This document shows, one piece after another, positions 8,958 through 16,772 of a stretch of DNA of 64,000 nt. Location: positions 62,001 to 126,000 of the forward strand of contig CAWJAY010000057.1 of assembly GCA_963840925.1 (NCBI GenBank), in the 5' to 3' direction. The notes beneath the pieces are model-generated. The model saw only the letters and a list, made by a program, of their open reading frames with translations. It was not told where the DNA came from and ran no database searches. Every line of letters begins with the position of its first letter. Positions within the stretch are counted from its first letter, which is position 1. Source of the DNA: DATAOG01 sp963840925 (GTDB taxonomy: Bacteria > Pseudomonadota > Alphaproteobacteria > Geminicoccales > Geminicoccaceae). The translations under genes and the position numbers were made by a program.

Positions 8958-9236
8958 ATGCGCAAGAGAGCTGAGCCGATGCCGAGCTTCGAGAGCGAGG
9001 CCGAGGAGCGGCGCTACTGGGAAAGCCACGATTCGACCGAGCACGCGGACTGGAGCCGGGGCGAGCGCGTGCGGCTGCCGAACCTCAGACCCTCGACGAT
9101 CTCGATTTCGCTTCGCCTGCCGGTCAGTCTGCTCGAGCGGATCAAGGTCGCCGCCCACCAGCGCGACGTGCCCTACCAGTCGTTGATCAAGATCTGGCTG
9201 CCGAGAAGCTCAACGCGTGCTGACGGCGCGCCCTGA
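8958..9236 (+). CDS. BrnA-type/CopG antitoxin, orphan, with frameshifted C-terminus
   Basis: A 92-residue protein resembling the antitoxin of BrnT/BrnA-like type II modules: PSFESEAEERRYWESHD near residue 9, then a ribbon-helix-helix segment ISLRLPVSLLERIKVAAHQ near residues 50-68 and PYQSLIKIWL. No BrnT-like toxin gene fits in the 115 bp upstream. The last 12 residues (PRSSTRADGAP) do not look like the family; inserting one base at about 9198-9202 restores a terminal LAEKLNAC with a stop at TGA 9221-9223. So this is an orphan antitoxin with a probable 1-base deletion. Directly followed by a decayed oxidoreductase tail. Confidence 0.75.
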   Translation: MRKRAEPMPSFESEAEERRYWESHDSTEHADWSRGERVRLPNLRPSTISISLRLPVSLLERIKVAAHQRDVPYQSLIKIWLPRSSTRADGAP

Positions 9237-9359
9237 GGCACTGCCCCTGACCCACGCGCCACCCTAGTGCCGGCGGTCGAGGATGGCACCCGCGGCGTCA
9301 GCTTCATCACGCCGCAATCGAGTTCAGTGCCGGCGGGTGTCTGGACGGTCTGGCACTAG
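9237..9359 (+). pseudogene. C-terminal remnant of a Gfo/Idh/MocA oxidoreductase
   Basis: Reading codons from 9237 gives TAPDPRATLVPAVEDGTRG, then VSFIT...GVWTVWH and a stop at 9357-9359. This lines up residue for residue with the tail of the intact Gfo/Idh/MocA gene at 6616-7797 (TPDPGATLVPTVEDGAKG, then VRFIT...GVWTD). About 40 codons survive without a start or the N-terminal 350 residues. The nucleotide sequences differ enough that this is the end of a paralogue and not a fresh duplication of the upstream gene. The open frame runs directly out of the BrnA stop codon, so the breakpoint lies at or before 9237. Confidence 0.8.
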
Positions 9360-9361
9360 CG

Positions 9362-10342
9362 CTACGAAACGAGAGTGGCTGCTGACTCGGCAAAAGCCTG
9401 GCCGAGCTCTTCTATGGCGGGCCTCACGCGTCCGAGCGATTCCCTGACCGCCGCGTCGATAGCGGTGCTCTCCGATAGGTCGGCCGGAGTGCTGCCATGC
9501 ACGACACCTCGCGCTCGCAACGCTTCGCGGGCGCGTTCGAGGCGTTCCTCGGCGTCGAGTCTGGCACCTTTCCGGCACTCTAGGGTCACGCCGATACCCT
9601 GACGCCCTTTGCCCGCCTCCACATACACGAGCACATGCGGCTCATCCTGACACCATTCCGGAGCTACCACTGGAAATATCCATTGAAAACCCAACCGACC
9701 ACCGTAGCGCCTCTGGCACTTCGAAAGCGCGCCATCGATCATCAAGATTTTGTCAAGCGCTTTCCAGAAATCTTCCCGAGTTGCCATAATCTCTTTATCT
9801 ATGGTAAAAGTCGCACGCTTCTCTCTCTTCACAAAGGTATTAGGCTTGATCACAATTTCGAATTGAAGACCGGGCGGTGACCCGGCGATTCGCATCAGCC
9901 TGGGAACAACGCCGTAGAAACGCACATCCTCCGGAGTGTTGTCGTTGAGCCAGTTGAGTGCCGCACGATGCTCACCTGCGAAAGTCTCGGCGATCCACAC
10001 GACAGTCTTCGCATCATGCGCTGCCATGTAAGTCATAGCTTTGCCGAAGTGATCGTGGTCGGAGCGGCCGAATTGATTCTCGATGACGACCGTCGTGTCG
10101 TCTGCCAGGTTCCGGGCGAGAATGTCCGTTCGGAACGTCCCGCTGTTCGCTTCGACGGCGTTCAGCCCAATCTCGATATCCAGGGACCGCGCGAGCCGGG
10201 CGAGATTCTCTGGTTGGCTGAGCCAGGGCGTAAACGTTCGGTCTTCCCGGACAAACACGCTGCGGAGATCGATCTCCTCGATCTCGTGAATTTCAAGCTC
10301 GGGCTGCGTCGGTACTTCGATCATTGCGCGAATATCGGCCAC
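9362..10342 (-). CDS. DUF4268 domain-containing protein (PD-(D/E)XK nuclease-like fold)
   Basis: A 326-residue protein of unknown function. Seen: RTDILARNL near residue 70 and TTVVIENQFGRSDHDHFGKAMTY near 82-104; D...(I)ENQ resembles the D-ExK/Q core of restriction-like nucleases, and HRAALNWLNDNTPEDVRFYGV near 129 is a conserved DUF4268 block. Such proteins often occur in defence or mobile islands. Base composition between about 9640 and 9900 is clearly more AT-rich than the neighbouring genes, and the gene sits between an orphan antitoxin/oxidoreductase remnant and the polysaccharide cluster, all consistent with acquisition by transfer. It starts close to the stop side of the next gene but has no functional link to it. 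Confidence 0.82.
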   Translation of the reverse strand: MADIRAMIEVPTQPELEIHEIEEIDLRSVFVREDRTFTPWLSQPENLARLARSLDIEIGLNAVEANSGTFRTDILARNLADDTTVVIENQFGRSDHDHFGKAMTYMAAHDAKTVVWIAETFAGEHRAALNWLNDNTPEDVRFYGVVPRLMRIAGSPPGLQFEIVIKPNTFVKREKRATFTIDKEIMATREDFWKALDKILMIDGALSKCQRRYGGRLGFQWIFPVVAPEWCQDEPHVLVYVEAGKGRQGIGVTLECRKGARLDAEERLERAREALRARGVVHGSTPADLSESTAIDAAVRESLGRVRPAIEELGQAFAESAATLVS

Positions 10343-10348
10343 AGACCG

Positions 10349-11758
10349 TCAAAACGCGGGCGGGGTGATGCCCGCAGCCTGGAGGTTGGCGGCGATCTGG
10401 CGCTTGAGGCGGGCGAGCGCTGCTTGGTCCTTGGCCTCGGCGCGCGCGACCAGGACCGCCTGGGTATTGGAGGCGCGCAACAGCCACCAGCCGTCCTGCG
10501 TCATGACCCGGACGCCATCGATCGCGTTGACCGTCGCACCCTCGGCCTCGAGCTTCGTCTTGACCTTCTGGACGACCTCGAACTTGGTCTCGTCGGGGCA
10601 GTCGAAGCGCAGCTCCGGGGTGTTCACCATCGGCGCCATGCCATCCCGCCATTGGGCGAGCGTGCGCTCGCCACCGGCCAGGATCTTCAGCAGCCGGATC
10701 GCGACGTAGAGCGCGTCGTCGTGGCCGTAGAAGCCGTCGGCGTAGAAGATGTGACCCGACATCTCGCCGGCGAGCGGCGCCTTCATCTCGGCCATCGCGG
10801 CTTTCATCAGCGAGTGGCCGGTCTTGGACATGATGGGCTTGCCGCCGAGACGTGCGATCTCGTCGAACAGCGCCTGGCTCGCCTTGACGTCGGCCAGGAT
10901 CGGGCTGCCCGGCCGGCGCGCCAGGACCTCGGCCGCCAGGATTTGCATCATCTGGTCGCCGAACATGATCCGACCCTGGCCGTCGACCACGCCGATCCGA
11001 TCGCCATCGCCGTCGAAGGCGATCCCGAGCTCGGCACCTTCGGCGCCCACGGTCCGGATCAGGTCCTCGAGGTTCTCCGGGATGGTCGGGTCGGGGTGAT
11101 GGTTCGGAAAGCGGCCGTCGATCTCGGCGAACAGCAGGCGGTGGCGGCCGGGCAGGCGGGCGGTCAGCGCTTCCAGCACCTCGCCGGTCGCGCCGTTGCC
11201 GGCGTCCCAGACCACGTCGAGCTCGCGGCCGCCCCGGAAATCGCGCGCCAACCGCTCGACGTAGGCGTCGAACACCGGCCGCTCGAGCAGCCGGCCGGCG
11301 CCGGTCGCGAACGCGCCGCTCGCCGCGATCCGGCCGAGCTCCTGGATCCGGGCGCCGAACAGCGAGGCCTTGCCCAGCATCATCTTGAAGCCGTTGTGGT
11401 CGGGCGGGTTGTGCGAGCCGGTCACCTGCAGGCCGCCGTCGGCGTCAAGGTGATGGACCGCAAAATAGAGCATCGGCGTCGGGCCGCGGCCGATCCAGAG
11501 CACGTCGACGCCGCCGGCGCGCAGGCCTTCAGCCAGCGCCTGGGCGAGTTCGGGCGAGCTCAGGCGGCCATCGAAGCCGAGGCAGGCCTTGCGGCCGCCC
11601 GCAGCGGTCAGCAGCGTCGCATAGGCCTGGCCGAGCGCCCGCGCGTCGACCGTGAACAGCGTCTGGCCGACGATGCCGCGGATGTCGTATTCCCGCAGCA
11701 CCGTCGGGTGGAACTTGTGCCCGGGCAGGCCCTCGACCACGGCGCCGACCGCACTCAT
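10349..11758 (-). CDS. algC: Phosphomannomutase/phosphoglucomutase
   Basis: A 469-residue alpha-D-phosphohexomutase that interconverts hexose-6- and hexose-1-phosphates. The phosphoserine loop TGSHNPPDHNGFK puts the catalytic Ser at residue 115; the Mg-binding loop AFDGDGDRIG is near residue 240, the sugar-binding GEMSGH near residue 330, and the phosphate-binding R-x-S-N-T near residue 440. N-terminal REYDIRG matches AlgC/ManB. Its ATG overlaps the ugd stop by 4 bp, so it is translationally coupled to ugd and supplies glucose-1-P or mannose-1-P for nucleotide sugars in surface polysaccharide synthesis. Symbol given by family; substrate preference not tested. Confidence 0.92.
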   Translation of the reverse strand: MSAVGAVVEGLPGHKFHPTVLREYDIRGIVGQTLFTVDARALGQAYATLLTAAGGRKACLGFDGRLSSPELAQALAEGLRAGGVDVLWIGRGPTPMLYFAVHHLDADGGLQVTGSHNPPDHNGFKMMLGKASLFGARIQELGRIAASGAFATGAGRLLERPVFDAYVERLARDFRGGRELDVVWDAGNGATGEVLEALTARLPGRHRLLFAEIDGRFPNHHPDPTIPENLEDLIRTVGAEGAELGIAFDGDGDRIGVVDGQGRIMFGDQMMQILAAEVLARRPGSPILADVKASQALFDEIARLGGKPIMSKTGHSLMKAAMAEMKAPLAGEMSGHIFYADGFYGHDDALYVAIRLLKILAGGERTLAQWRDGMAPMVNTPELRFDCPDETKFEVVQKVKTKLEAEGATVNAIDGVRVMTQDGWWLLRASNTQAVLVARAEAKDQAALARLKRQIAANLQAAGITPPAF

Positions 11759-13101
11759 GCGCTCTTCCTCTGCTGCTGGTCGACCGCCGGGTTCGGGACC
11801 GGCCGGCCGATGCTGGTGTAGTCGAAACCCTGCTCGAGCATGTCGCCCGGCTCATAGATGTTGCGCAGGTCGACGACGATCGGCCGCCGGAGCAGGCTGC
11901 GCACCCGGTCCAGATCGAGGCCGCGGAACTGGTTCCATTCGGTCAGCACGACCATCGCATCGGCACCCTCGGTCGCGGCGTAGGCGTCGTCGCACCAGAC
12001 CACGTCGGGCAGGGCCTGCGCGGCGCTCGCCATGCCTTCGGGGTCGAAGGCGCGGACCAGCGCGCCTTGGGCCTGGAGCGCCGGCACGATCACCAGGCTC
12101 GGGCTGTCGCGGATGTCGTCGGTATTGGGCTTGAAGGTGACGCCCAGGATCGCGATCGTCTGGCCGCCGACCGAGCCGCCGCAGGCCTGGACGATCCGGC
12201 GGACCATGCCGCGCTTGCGGCCCTCGTTGACCGCGACCACGCTCTCGACGATCCGCAGCGCGACGTTCGCCTCCTCGGCGATGCGCAGCAGCGCCGCGGT
12301 GTCCTTGGGAAAGCAGGAGCCGCCGTAGCCGGGTCCGGGGTGCAGGAACTTGTTGCCGATCCGCCGGTCGAGGCCGAGCCCCCTGGCAACCGCCTGGACG
12401 TCGGCGCCGACCCGCTCGCACAGATCGGCCATCTCGTTGATGAAGGTGACTTTGGTCGCAAGGAAGCTGTTGGTCGCGTATTTGATCAGCTCGGCGGTCT
12501 CGAGCGCGGTGAACAGGATCGGGGTCTGGATCAGGTTGAGCGGCCGATACAGCCGTTCCATGACCTCGCGGGCCTGCTCGCTCTCGACCCCGACCACGAC
12601 CCGGTCGGGGCGCATGAAGTCCTCGATCGCCGAGCCCTCGCGCAGGAACTCGGGGTTGGAGGCGACCTCGATCGCGAGATCGGGACGCAGCCTGGCGAAC
12701 AGCTCCTGCAGGCGGCGCCCGGTGCCGACCGGCACCGTCGACTTGGTGACCACGAGCGTGTTCTGGACGAGCCCCCTCGCGATCTCCTCGGCAGCAGCGA
12801 ACAGGTAGGTGAGGTCGGCGTGGCCATCGCCGCGGCGCGACGGCGTGCCGACCGCGATGAACACTGCGTCGACGTCGGCGAGCGCCGCCTTCAGATCGGC
12901 CGTGAAGGTCAGCCGGCCGGCGCTGGTGTTGCGCTCGACGACCTCGTCCAGCCCGGGCTCGTAGATCGGGATCTCGCCCGCGAGCAGGCGCGCGATCTTG
13001 TCCCGGTCGTTGTCGACCGCGGTCACCTCGACCCCGAACTCGGCGAAGCAGGCGGCGGACACCAGGCCGACGTAGCCGGTGCCGATCATCGCGATGTGCA
13101 T
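11755..13101 (-). CDS. ugd: UDP-glucose 6-dehydrogenase
   Basis: A 448-residue enzyme that oxidises UDP-glucose to UDP-glucuronate with 2 NAD+. Seen: N-terminal MIGTGYVGLVSAACFAEFG Rossmann motif, TKSTVPVGTGRR near residue 120, SNPEFLREGSAIEDF near 148, and the catalytic Cys263 in PGYGGSCFPKDT. Length is typical. It lies between galU (upstream, 45 bp) and the phosphohexomutase gene (4 bp overlap), all minus strand: together Glc-6-P -> Glc-1-P -> UDP-Glc -> UDP-GlcA, precursors for exopolysaccharide or lipid decoration. Confidence 0.96.
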   Translation of the reverse strand: MHIAMIGTGYVGLVSAACFAEFGVEVTAVDNDRDKIARLLAGEIPIYEPGLDEVVERNTSAGRLTFTADLKAALADVDAVFIAVGTPSRRGDGHADLTYLFAAAEEIARGLVQNTLVVTKSTVPVGTGRRLQELFARLRPDLAIEVASNPEFLREGSAIEDFMRPDRVVVGVESEQAREVMERLYRPLNLIQTPILFTALETAELIKYATNSFLATKVTFINEMADLCERVGADVQAVARGLGLDRRIGNKFLHPGPGYGGSCFPKDTAALLRIAEEANVALRIVESVVAVNEGRKRGMVRRIVQACGGSVGGQTIAILGVTFKPNTDDIRDSPSLVIVPALQAQGALVRAFDPEGMASAAQALPDVVWCDDAYAATEGADAMVVLTEWNQFRGLDLDRVRSLLRRPIVVDLRNIYEPGDMLEQGFDYTSIGRPVPNPAVDQQQRKSA

Positions 13102-13146
13102 GCAACCTCCCTGGACAACCGTCGGGGCAGAGGAACCGCCGCCGGC

Positions 13147-14007
13147 TCAGCGATGACGCTCGAGCATCGTGCGGACGTCGGCGCGCAGATCCTCTCGTTC
13201 GAGCGCGCAGGCGATGATCGCCTCGAGATAGCCGAGCCTGGCGCCGCAATCGAAACGCTGGCCCTCGAAGCGCAAGGCGTGGAAGGGGCTGCGGCCGATC
13301 ATCCTGGCCAGGGCATCGGTCAGCTGGATCTCGCCGCCGGCGCCTGTCTGCTGCAGGGCCAGGTGCTCGAAGACCTCGGGCAGCAGGATGTAGCGGCCGA
13401 TGATCGCGAGCCGCGAGGGCGCCTCGGCAGGGTGCGGCTTCTCGACCAGGCCCCTGATCTCGACCAGCCGGCCGTCATCTTCGCCTGGATCCAGCACGCC
13501 ATAGCGGTTGGTATGCTCGGCCGCGACCTCCTCGACCGCGACGATGCTGCCGCCGGTCTCGGCGTGCGCCTGGACCATCTGGGTCAGGCAGGGCACCCGG
13601 CCGCGGATCAGGTCGTCGACCAGGATCACGGCGAACGGCTCGTCGCCGACCAGCTCGCGGGCGCACCAGACGGCGTGGCCGAGGCCGAGCGGCTCCTGCT
13701 GGCGCGTATAGCTGAGCTCGCCCGGCGCCGGAACCCACGACCTGACCGATTCCAGCTCGGCCTGCTTGCCCTTCTTGGCCAGCGCGTCCTCGAGTTCGCA
13801 GGCGCGGTCGAAATGGTCCTCGATCACGCTCTTGCCGCGCCCAGTCACGAAGATGAAGTGCTCGATGCCGGCCGCGCGCGCCTCCTCGAAGGCGTATTGG
13901 ATGATCGGCTGGTCGATCACCGGCAGCATCTCCTTCGGGATCGCCTTGGTCGCCGGCAGCATGCGCGTGCCCAGTCCGGCGACGGGAAAAATGGCCTTGC
14001 GAATCAC
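13147..14007 (-). CDS. galU: UTP--glucose-1-phosphate uridylyltransferase
   Basis: About 286 residues. The nucleotidyltransferase signature PVAGLGTRMLPATKAIPKE begins at residue 7, followed by MLPVIDQPIIQYAFEEA, and QEPLGLGHAVWCA near residue 102 and VEKP near 165 complete the GalU pattern. I chose GTG 14007, preceded by a GGGGG-rich ribosome site; an ATG at 14103 would add 32 residues that do not resemble the family. First gene of the galU-ugd-phosphomannomutase operon that makes UDP-glucose and UDP-glucuronate. Confidence 0.95.
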   Translation of the reverse strand: MIRKAIFPVAGLGTRMLPATKAIPKEMLPVIDQPIIQYAFEEARAAGIEHFIFVTGRGKSVIEDHFDRACELEDALAKKGKQAELESVRSWVPAPGELSYTRQQEPLGLGHAVWCARELVGDEPFAVILVDDLIRGRVPCLTQMVQAHAETGGSIVAVEEVAAEHTNRYGVLDPGEDDGRLVEIRGLVEKPHPAEAPSRLAIIGRYILLPEVFEHLALQQTGAGGEIQLTDALARMIGRSPFHALRFEGQRFDCGARLGYLEAIIACALEREDLRADVRTMLERHR

Positions 14008-14185
14008 AGGACTACCCCCGGTTGGCTGTGGACGGCCGCCCAACGCTTGACCGCCGGGCGAGTTCCTGCGTCGCAAGGAAGTCGCCGGACCCGCCGATGG
14101 CACCGCGCCCCTGTCATAGCGGCGGGCCGATTAACAGTTCAACAGCGGCGTAGTTGCGCAAGACTAACACGTCGGCGGCGCCGAT

Positions 14186-14202
14186 GGCAGGTGCAGCCTG
14201 CC
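14186..14202. other. Short stem-loop downstream of the J-domain gene
   Basis: A perfect 6-bp inverted repeat GGCAGG/CCTGCC with a 5-nt loop lies 3' of the minus-strand J-domain gene and about 80 bp upstream of galU on the opposite flank. It has no T-tract, so a terminator role is only a possibility. Nothing else is evident in 14104-14243. Confidence 0.25.
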
Positions 14203-14243
14203 GTGACCGCTGTGCCCGAGACGATGCAGCGATATTTCGATCG

Positions 14244-14966
14244 TCAGCCCCGCCCACCCAGCAGAAAATCCTTGGCCTGGTTGAGCTGCGCCGCCAGGTA
14301 GCTGGAGCCGCCGTGATCCGGATGCAGCTTGGTCATCAGTCGGCGGTGCGCGGCCTTGATCTCGTCGACGCCAGCGCCCGGGGCGAGGCCCAGGATGCTC
14401 AAGGCTGTGGCCTCGTCCATGCCGGGTTGGGCGCCAGGCGCAGCGGTCTGCCCCTCGCCGTCGCCGGCCGCGCGCTGGCCGCGCCAGTCCGGCGCCCGGC
14501 GGTCGAGATAGGTCTCGAGCAGCGCGACCGAGCGCGGGTCCTCGCGCTGGCACTCGGCCAGCAGCTCGAGCAGGTCTGACAGGCCGAGCGCGGCCAGCGG
14601 CCGGCCGGCGAAGCGGCCGCGGCGGACCTCGCCCTCGAGCTCGCCGGTGCGATGGTCGAGCTGCATGCGCAGCGTGTCGGTCTCGACCTCGGAGCTGCGC
14701 CCACCGGCGCTCTGGCCGCCGAAGCCGCCGAACCTGCCCCGCGCCCGCGACATCGCGCGCAGCGCCATGAAGGTGGCGCCGATCGTGATCACCGCGAGCC
14801 CCAGGCGGCCGGAGAACATGAGGCCGGTGCTGGCGAGCGCACTGAACGCGGCGACGAAGGCGCGCACGCCCTGGGCGAGCTGGGCGGGGCTCGCCTGGAC
14901 GAAGCCGCGGGCGGCGACGAACGTCAGGACCAGCAGCAGCACCCCGAACAGCAGGTACAGGCCCAT
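14244..14966 (-). CDS. Membrane-anchored J-domain (DnaJ-like) protein
   Basis: A 240-residue protein with an N-terminal transmembrane segment (about residues 4-20), a second hydrophobic stretch near 35-65 and a C-terminal J domain (about residues 180-238) with the invariant HPD in KLHPDHGG. The layout (membrane anchor, linker, C-terminal J domain) is like TIM14/DjlA-type co-chaperones in alphaproteobacteria, which stimulate DnaK ATPase at the membrane. It is 12 bp downstream of a VWA-domain gene on the same strand. The client is unknown. Confidence 0.88.
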   Translation of the reverse strand: MGLYLLFGVLLLVLTFVAARGFVQASPAQLAQGVRAFVAAFSALASTGLMFSGRLGLAVITIGATFMALRAMSRARGRFGGFGGQSAGGRSSEVETDTLRMQLDHRTGELEGEVRRGRFAGRPLAALGLSDLLELLAECQREDPRSVALLETYLDRRAPDWRGQRAAGDGEGQTAAPGAQPGMDEATALSILGLAPGAGVDEIKAAHRRLMTKLHPDHGGSSYLAAQLNQAKDFLLGGRG

Positions 14967-14978
14967 CGCGTTCGGCCG

Positions 14979-15683
14979 TCAGCGGACCTGGCTCACCAGC
15001 AGTCGGACCTCGGGACTGGAATGCCTGGACAGGTCGGCAAGCGCCCGCTGCCCGCCTGCGGCATAAGCCGCGACCGCGCCGAGCAGATCGCGGAGCTGCT
15101 GCGGGCTGCTCGCATCGAACCGGCAGTGCGCGCCGTTGGTCAGCTGAGCGATGTGCCGGAACGCCCGCTCGGCATCCGGGTTGCTGCCCTCCTGGAACAG
15201 GAAGGCGCGCACCCCCAAGAGGCCGAGCTGACCCGCGATCTGGCCGACCTGATCGAGGTGCTCCTCGAAGCAGTCGCCGACGAACACGAGGGCCGCGACC
15301 CGCTTCTTCTCGGTCTCCCGGACGGCGTGGCGGAGCACCCGGCCGAGCTTGGTCTGGCCGGCAAGGCAGAAGACGCCCGTCATCAGCCGCACGAGGTCGC
15401 CCGGATTGTCGACCCAGCGGCTCGCCCGGCACTCGTCGAAGCCGCGGTAGTAGACCAGCTGCACGTCGAGGCCGCCAAGCGCTGCGGTCTCGAGGAACAT
15501 CTGGCCCTGGACCTGGCAGGCGCGATCCCAGGTCGGCTCGCGCGAGGCGGTCGCGTCCATCGCGAAGATCAGGCGCCCGCGGCCCTGGCCTGGCTGGGGC
15601 GGCGGCGTGCTCCTGACCTGCTTGAGGAAGCCCTCGACCGGGTCGGCGCTCGCCCGTGGCGTCGGCAGATCCCGCTTGCTCAT
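14979..15683 (-). CDS. VWA-domain-containing protein
   Basis: About 234 residues. A von Willebrand A-like fold is suggested by GRLIFAMDATASREPTWD near residue 36 (MIDAS-type D-x-T-x-S), a central VRLMTGVFCLAGQTKLG segment with the MIDAS threonine, and ALVFVGDCFEE near residue 135. I place the start at ATG 15683 (MSKRDLPTP); the frame continues upstream but without conserved content. It is directly upstream of the membrane J-domain gene, a pairing found in alphaproteobacteria, though no function is established. No signal peptide, so cytoplasmic. Confidence 0.85.
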   Translation of the reverse strand: MSKRDLPTPRASADPVEGFLKQVRSTPPPQPGQGRGRLIFAMDATASREPTWDRACQVQGQMFLETAALGGLDVQLVYYRGFDECRASRWVDNPGDLVRLMTGVFCLAGQTKLGRVLRHAVRETEKKRVAALVFVGDCFEEHLDQVGQIAGQLGLLGVRAFLFQEGSNPDAERAFRHIAQLTNGAHCRFDASSPQQLRDLLGAVAAYAAGGQRALADLSRHSSPEVRLLVSQVR

Positions 15684-15874
15684 GATCCTTATGTTGGCAT
15701 GCGCCGGGTCAGGTCCAGATGTGCCGCCCTCATAGCACGAAATGCCCGCAGCCGCTGTTGAGGAGGCAGCCCCAGCGGCGTCCACAAGGGCGCATGGCAG
15801 CGGCAGCGGCTGGAAAGGGAACAGGCAGGCTGCCCACGCCCGCAGCCCAGGGCCCGCGCCGGGCGAGGACCCGC

Positions 15875-16627
15875 TCAGTAGGTCGCGCGGCCGCCCGAGA
15901 GGTCGAACACGGCTCCGGTCGTGAACGAGTTCTCGGCGGACACGAGCCAGGCGACCATGGCCGCGATCTCCGCGACCTCGACGAAGCGGCCGCGCGGGAT
16001 CTTCGCCAGCATGTAGTCGACGAACTCCTGGGTGATCTGGTCGAAGATCCGGGTCCGGGCGGCCGCAGGCGTGATGCAGTTGACCGCGATGTCGTGGGTC
16101 GCGAGCTCCTTGCCCAGCGCCTTGGTCAGCGCGATCACGCCGGCCTTGGCGGCGGCATAGGCGCTGGCACTCGGGTTGCCCTCCTTGCCGGCGATCGAGG
16201 CGACGTTGACGATCCGGCCGTAGCCCTTAGCGATCATCCCCGGCACGACCGCCCGACAACAGTAGAAGACCGCGTTGAGGTCGACCTCGATCACCTGCCG
16301 CCAGGCGTCCGGCGGATATTCCCAGAGCGGATGGTTGGGCCCGGCAATGCCGGCGTTGTTGACCAGGATGTCGATCCCACCGAGCGCCGCGATGGTCGCC
16401 TCGGTCGCGCCCTCGACCGCGCCCAGATCCGACACGTCGACCGGCTGCGCCTGGACCCGGCCCTGGCTCGCGAGCTCGGCCGCGGCCGTCTCGACCAGGG
16501 CCCGGTCGCGGTCCCAGAGCGCCACTGCCGCCCCGGACGCCAGCAGGCGCTCGGCGATCGCGCGGCCGATGCCCTGCGCGCCGCCGGTCACGACCGCCCG
16601 CCGGCCGTCGAGATCGATTCGATTCAC
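15875..16627 (-). CDS. SDR family NAD(P)-dependent oxidoreductase
   Basis: A 250-residue classical short-chain dehydrogenase. The cofactor motif TGGAQGIG is near residue 15, NNAG near 91, the catalytic Ser in NVASIAG near 140 and the Y-x-x-x-K pair in SAYAAAKAG near 155. I chose GTG 16627 (VNRIDLDG); an in-frame extension upstream lacks family similarity. Substrate unknown; close relatives act on sugars, polyols or 3-oxoacyl groups. No obvious operon partner: the next gene upstream ends at a terminator. Confidence 0.9.
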   Translation of the reverse strand: MNRIDLDGRRAVVTGGAQGIGRAIAERLLASGAAVALWDRDRALVETAAAELASQGRVQAQPVDVSDLGAVEGATEATIAALGGIDILVNNAGIAGPNHPLWEYPPDAWRQVIEVDLNAVFYCCRAVVPGMIAKGYGRIVNVASIAGKEGNPSASAYAAAKAGVIALTKALGKELATHDIAVNCITPAAARTRIFDQITQEFVDYMLAKIPRGRFVEVAEIAAMVAWLVSAENSFTTGAVFDLSGGRATY

Positions 16628-16736
16628 TGCCCCTCCCAATTCGCAGTTCCGCCGACCCGATCGCGCCATCATAGGCAAGCTCGAACGGTAAAGCGACCAT
16701 CGGGCGAGCGGTCCGCGCGAGCGGGTCGGCGCCGAG

Positions 16737-16771
16737 AAAAACGCGCCGCGCCGCCTTGCATAGGCGCGGCG
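16737..16771 (-). terminator. Rho-independent terminator of the lipoprotein hydrolase gene
   Basis: A perfect 9-bp inverted repeat CGCCGCGCC (16744-16752)/GGCGCGGCG (16763-16771) with a 10-nt loop. On the minus strand it begins 2 bp after the stop codon of the gene ending at 16773 and is followed by CGTTTTT (the A-run 16737-16741 on the plus strand). This is the textbook arrangement for an intrinsic terminator. Confidence 0.85.
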
Positions 16772-16772
16772 T

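Noticed and set aside
12067..14301. 744-codon plus-strand open frame
   Set aside because: Runs antisense through ugd and galU, both of which have full motifs on the other strand.
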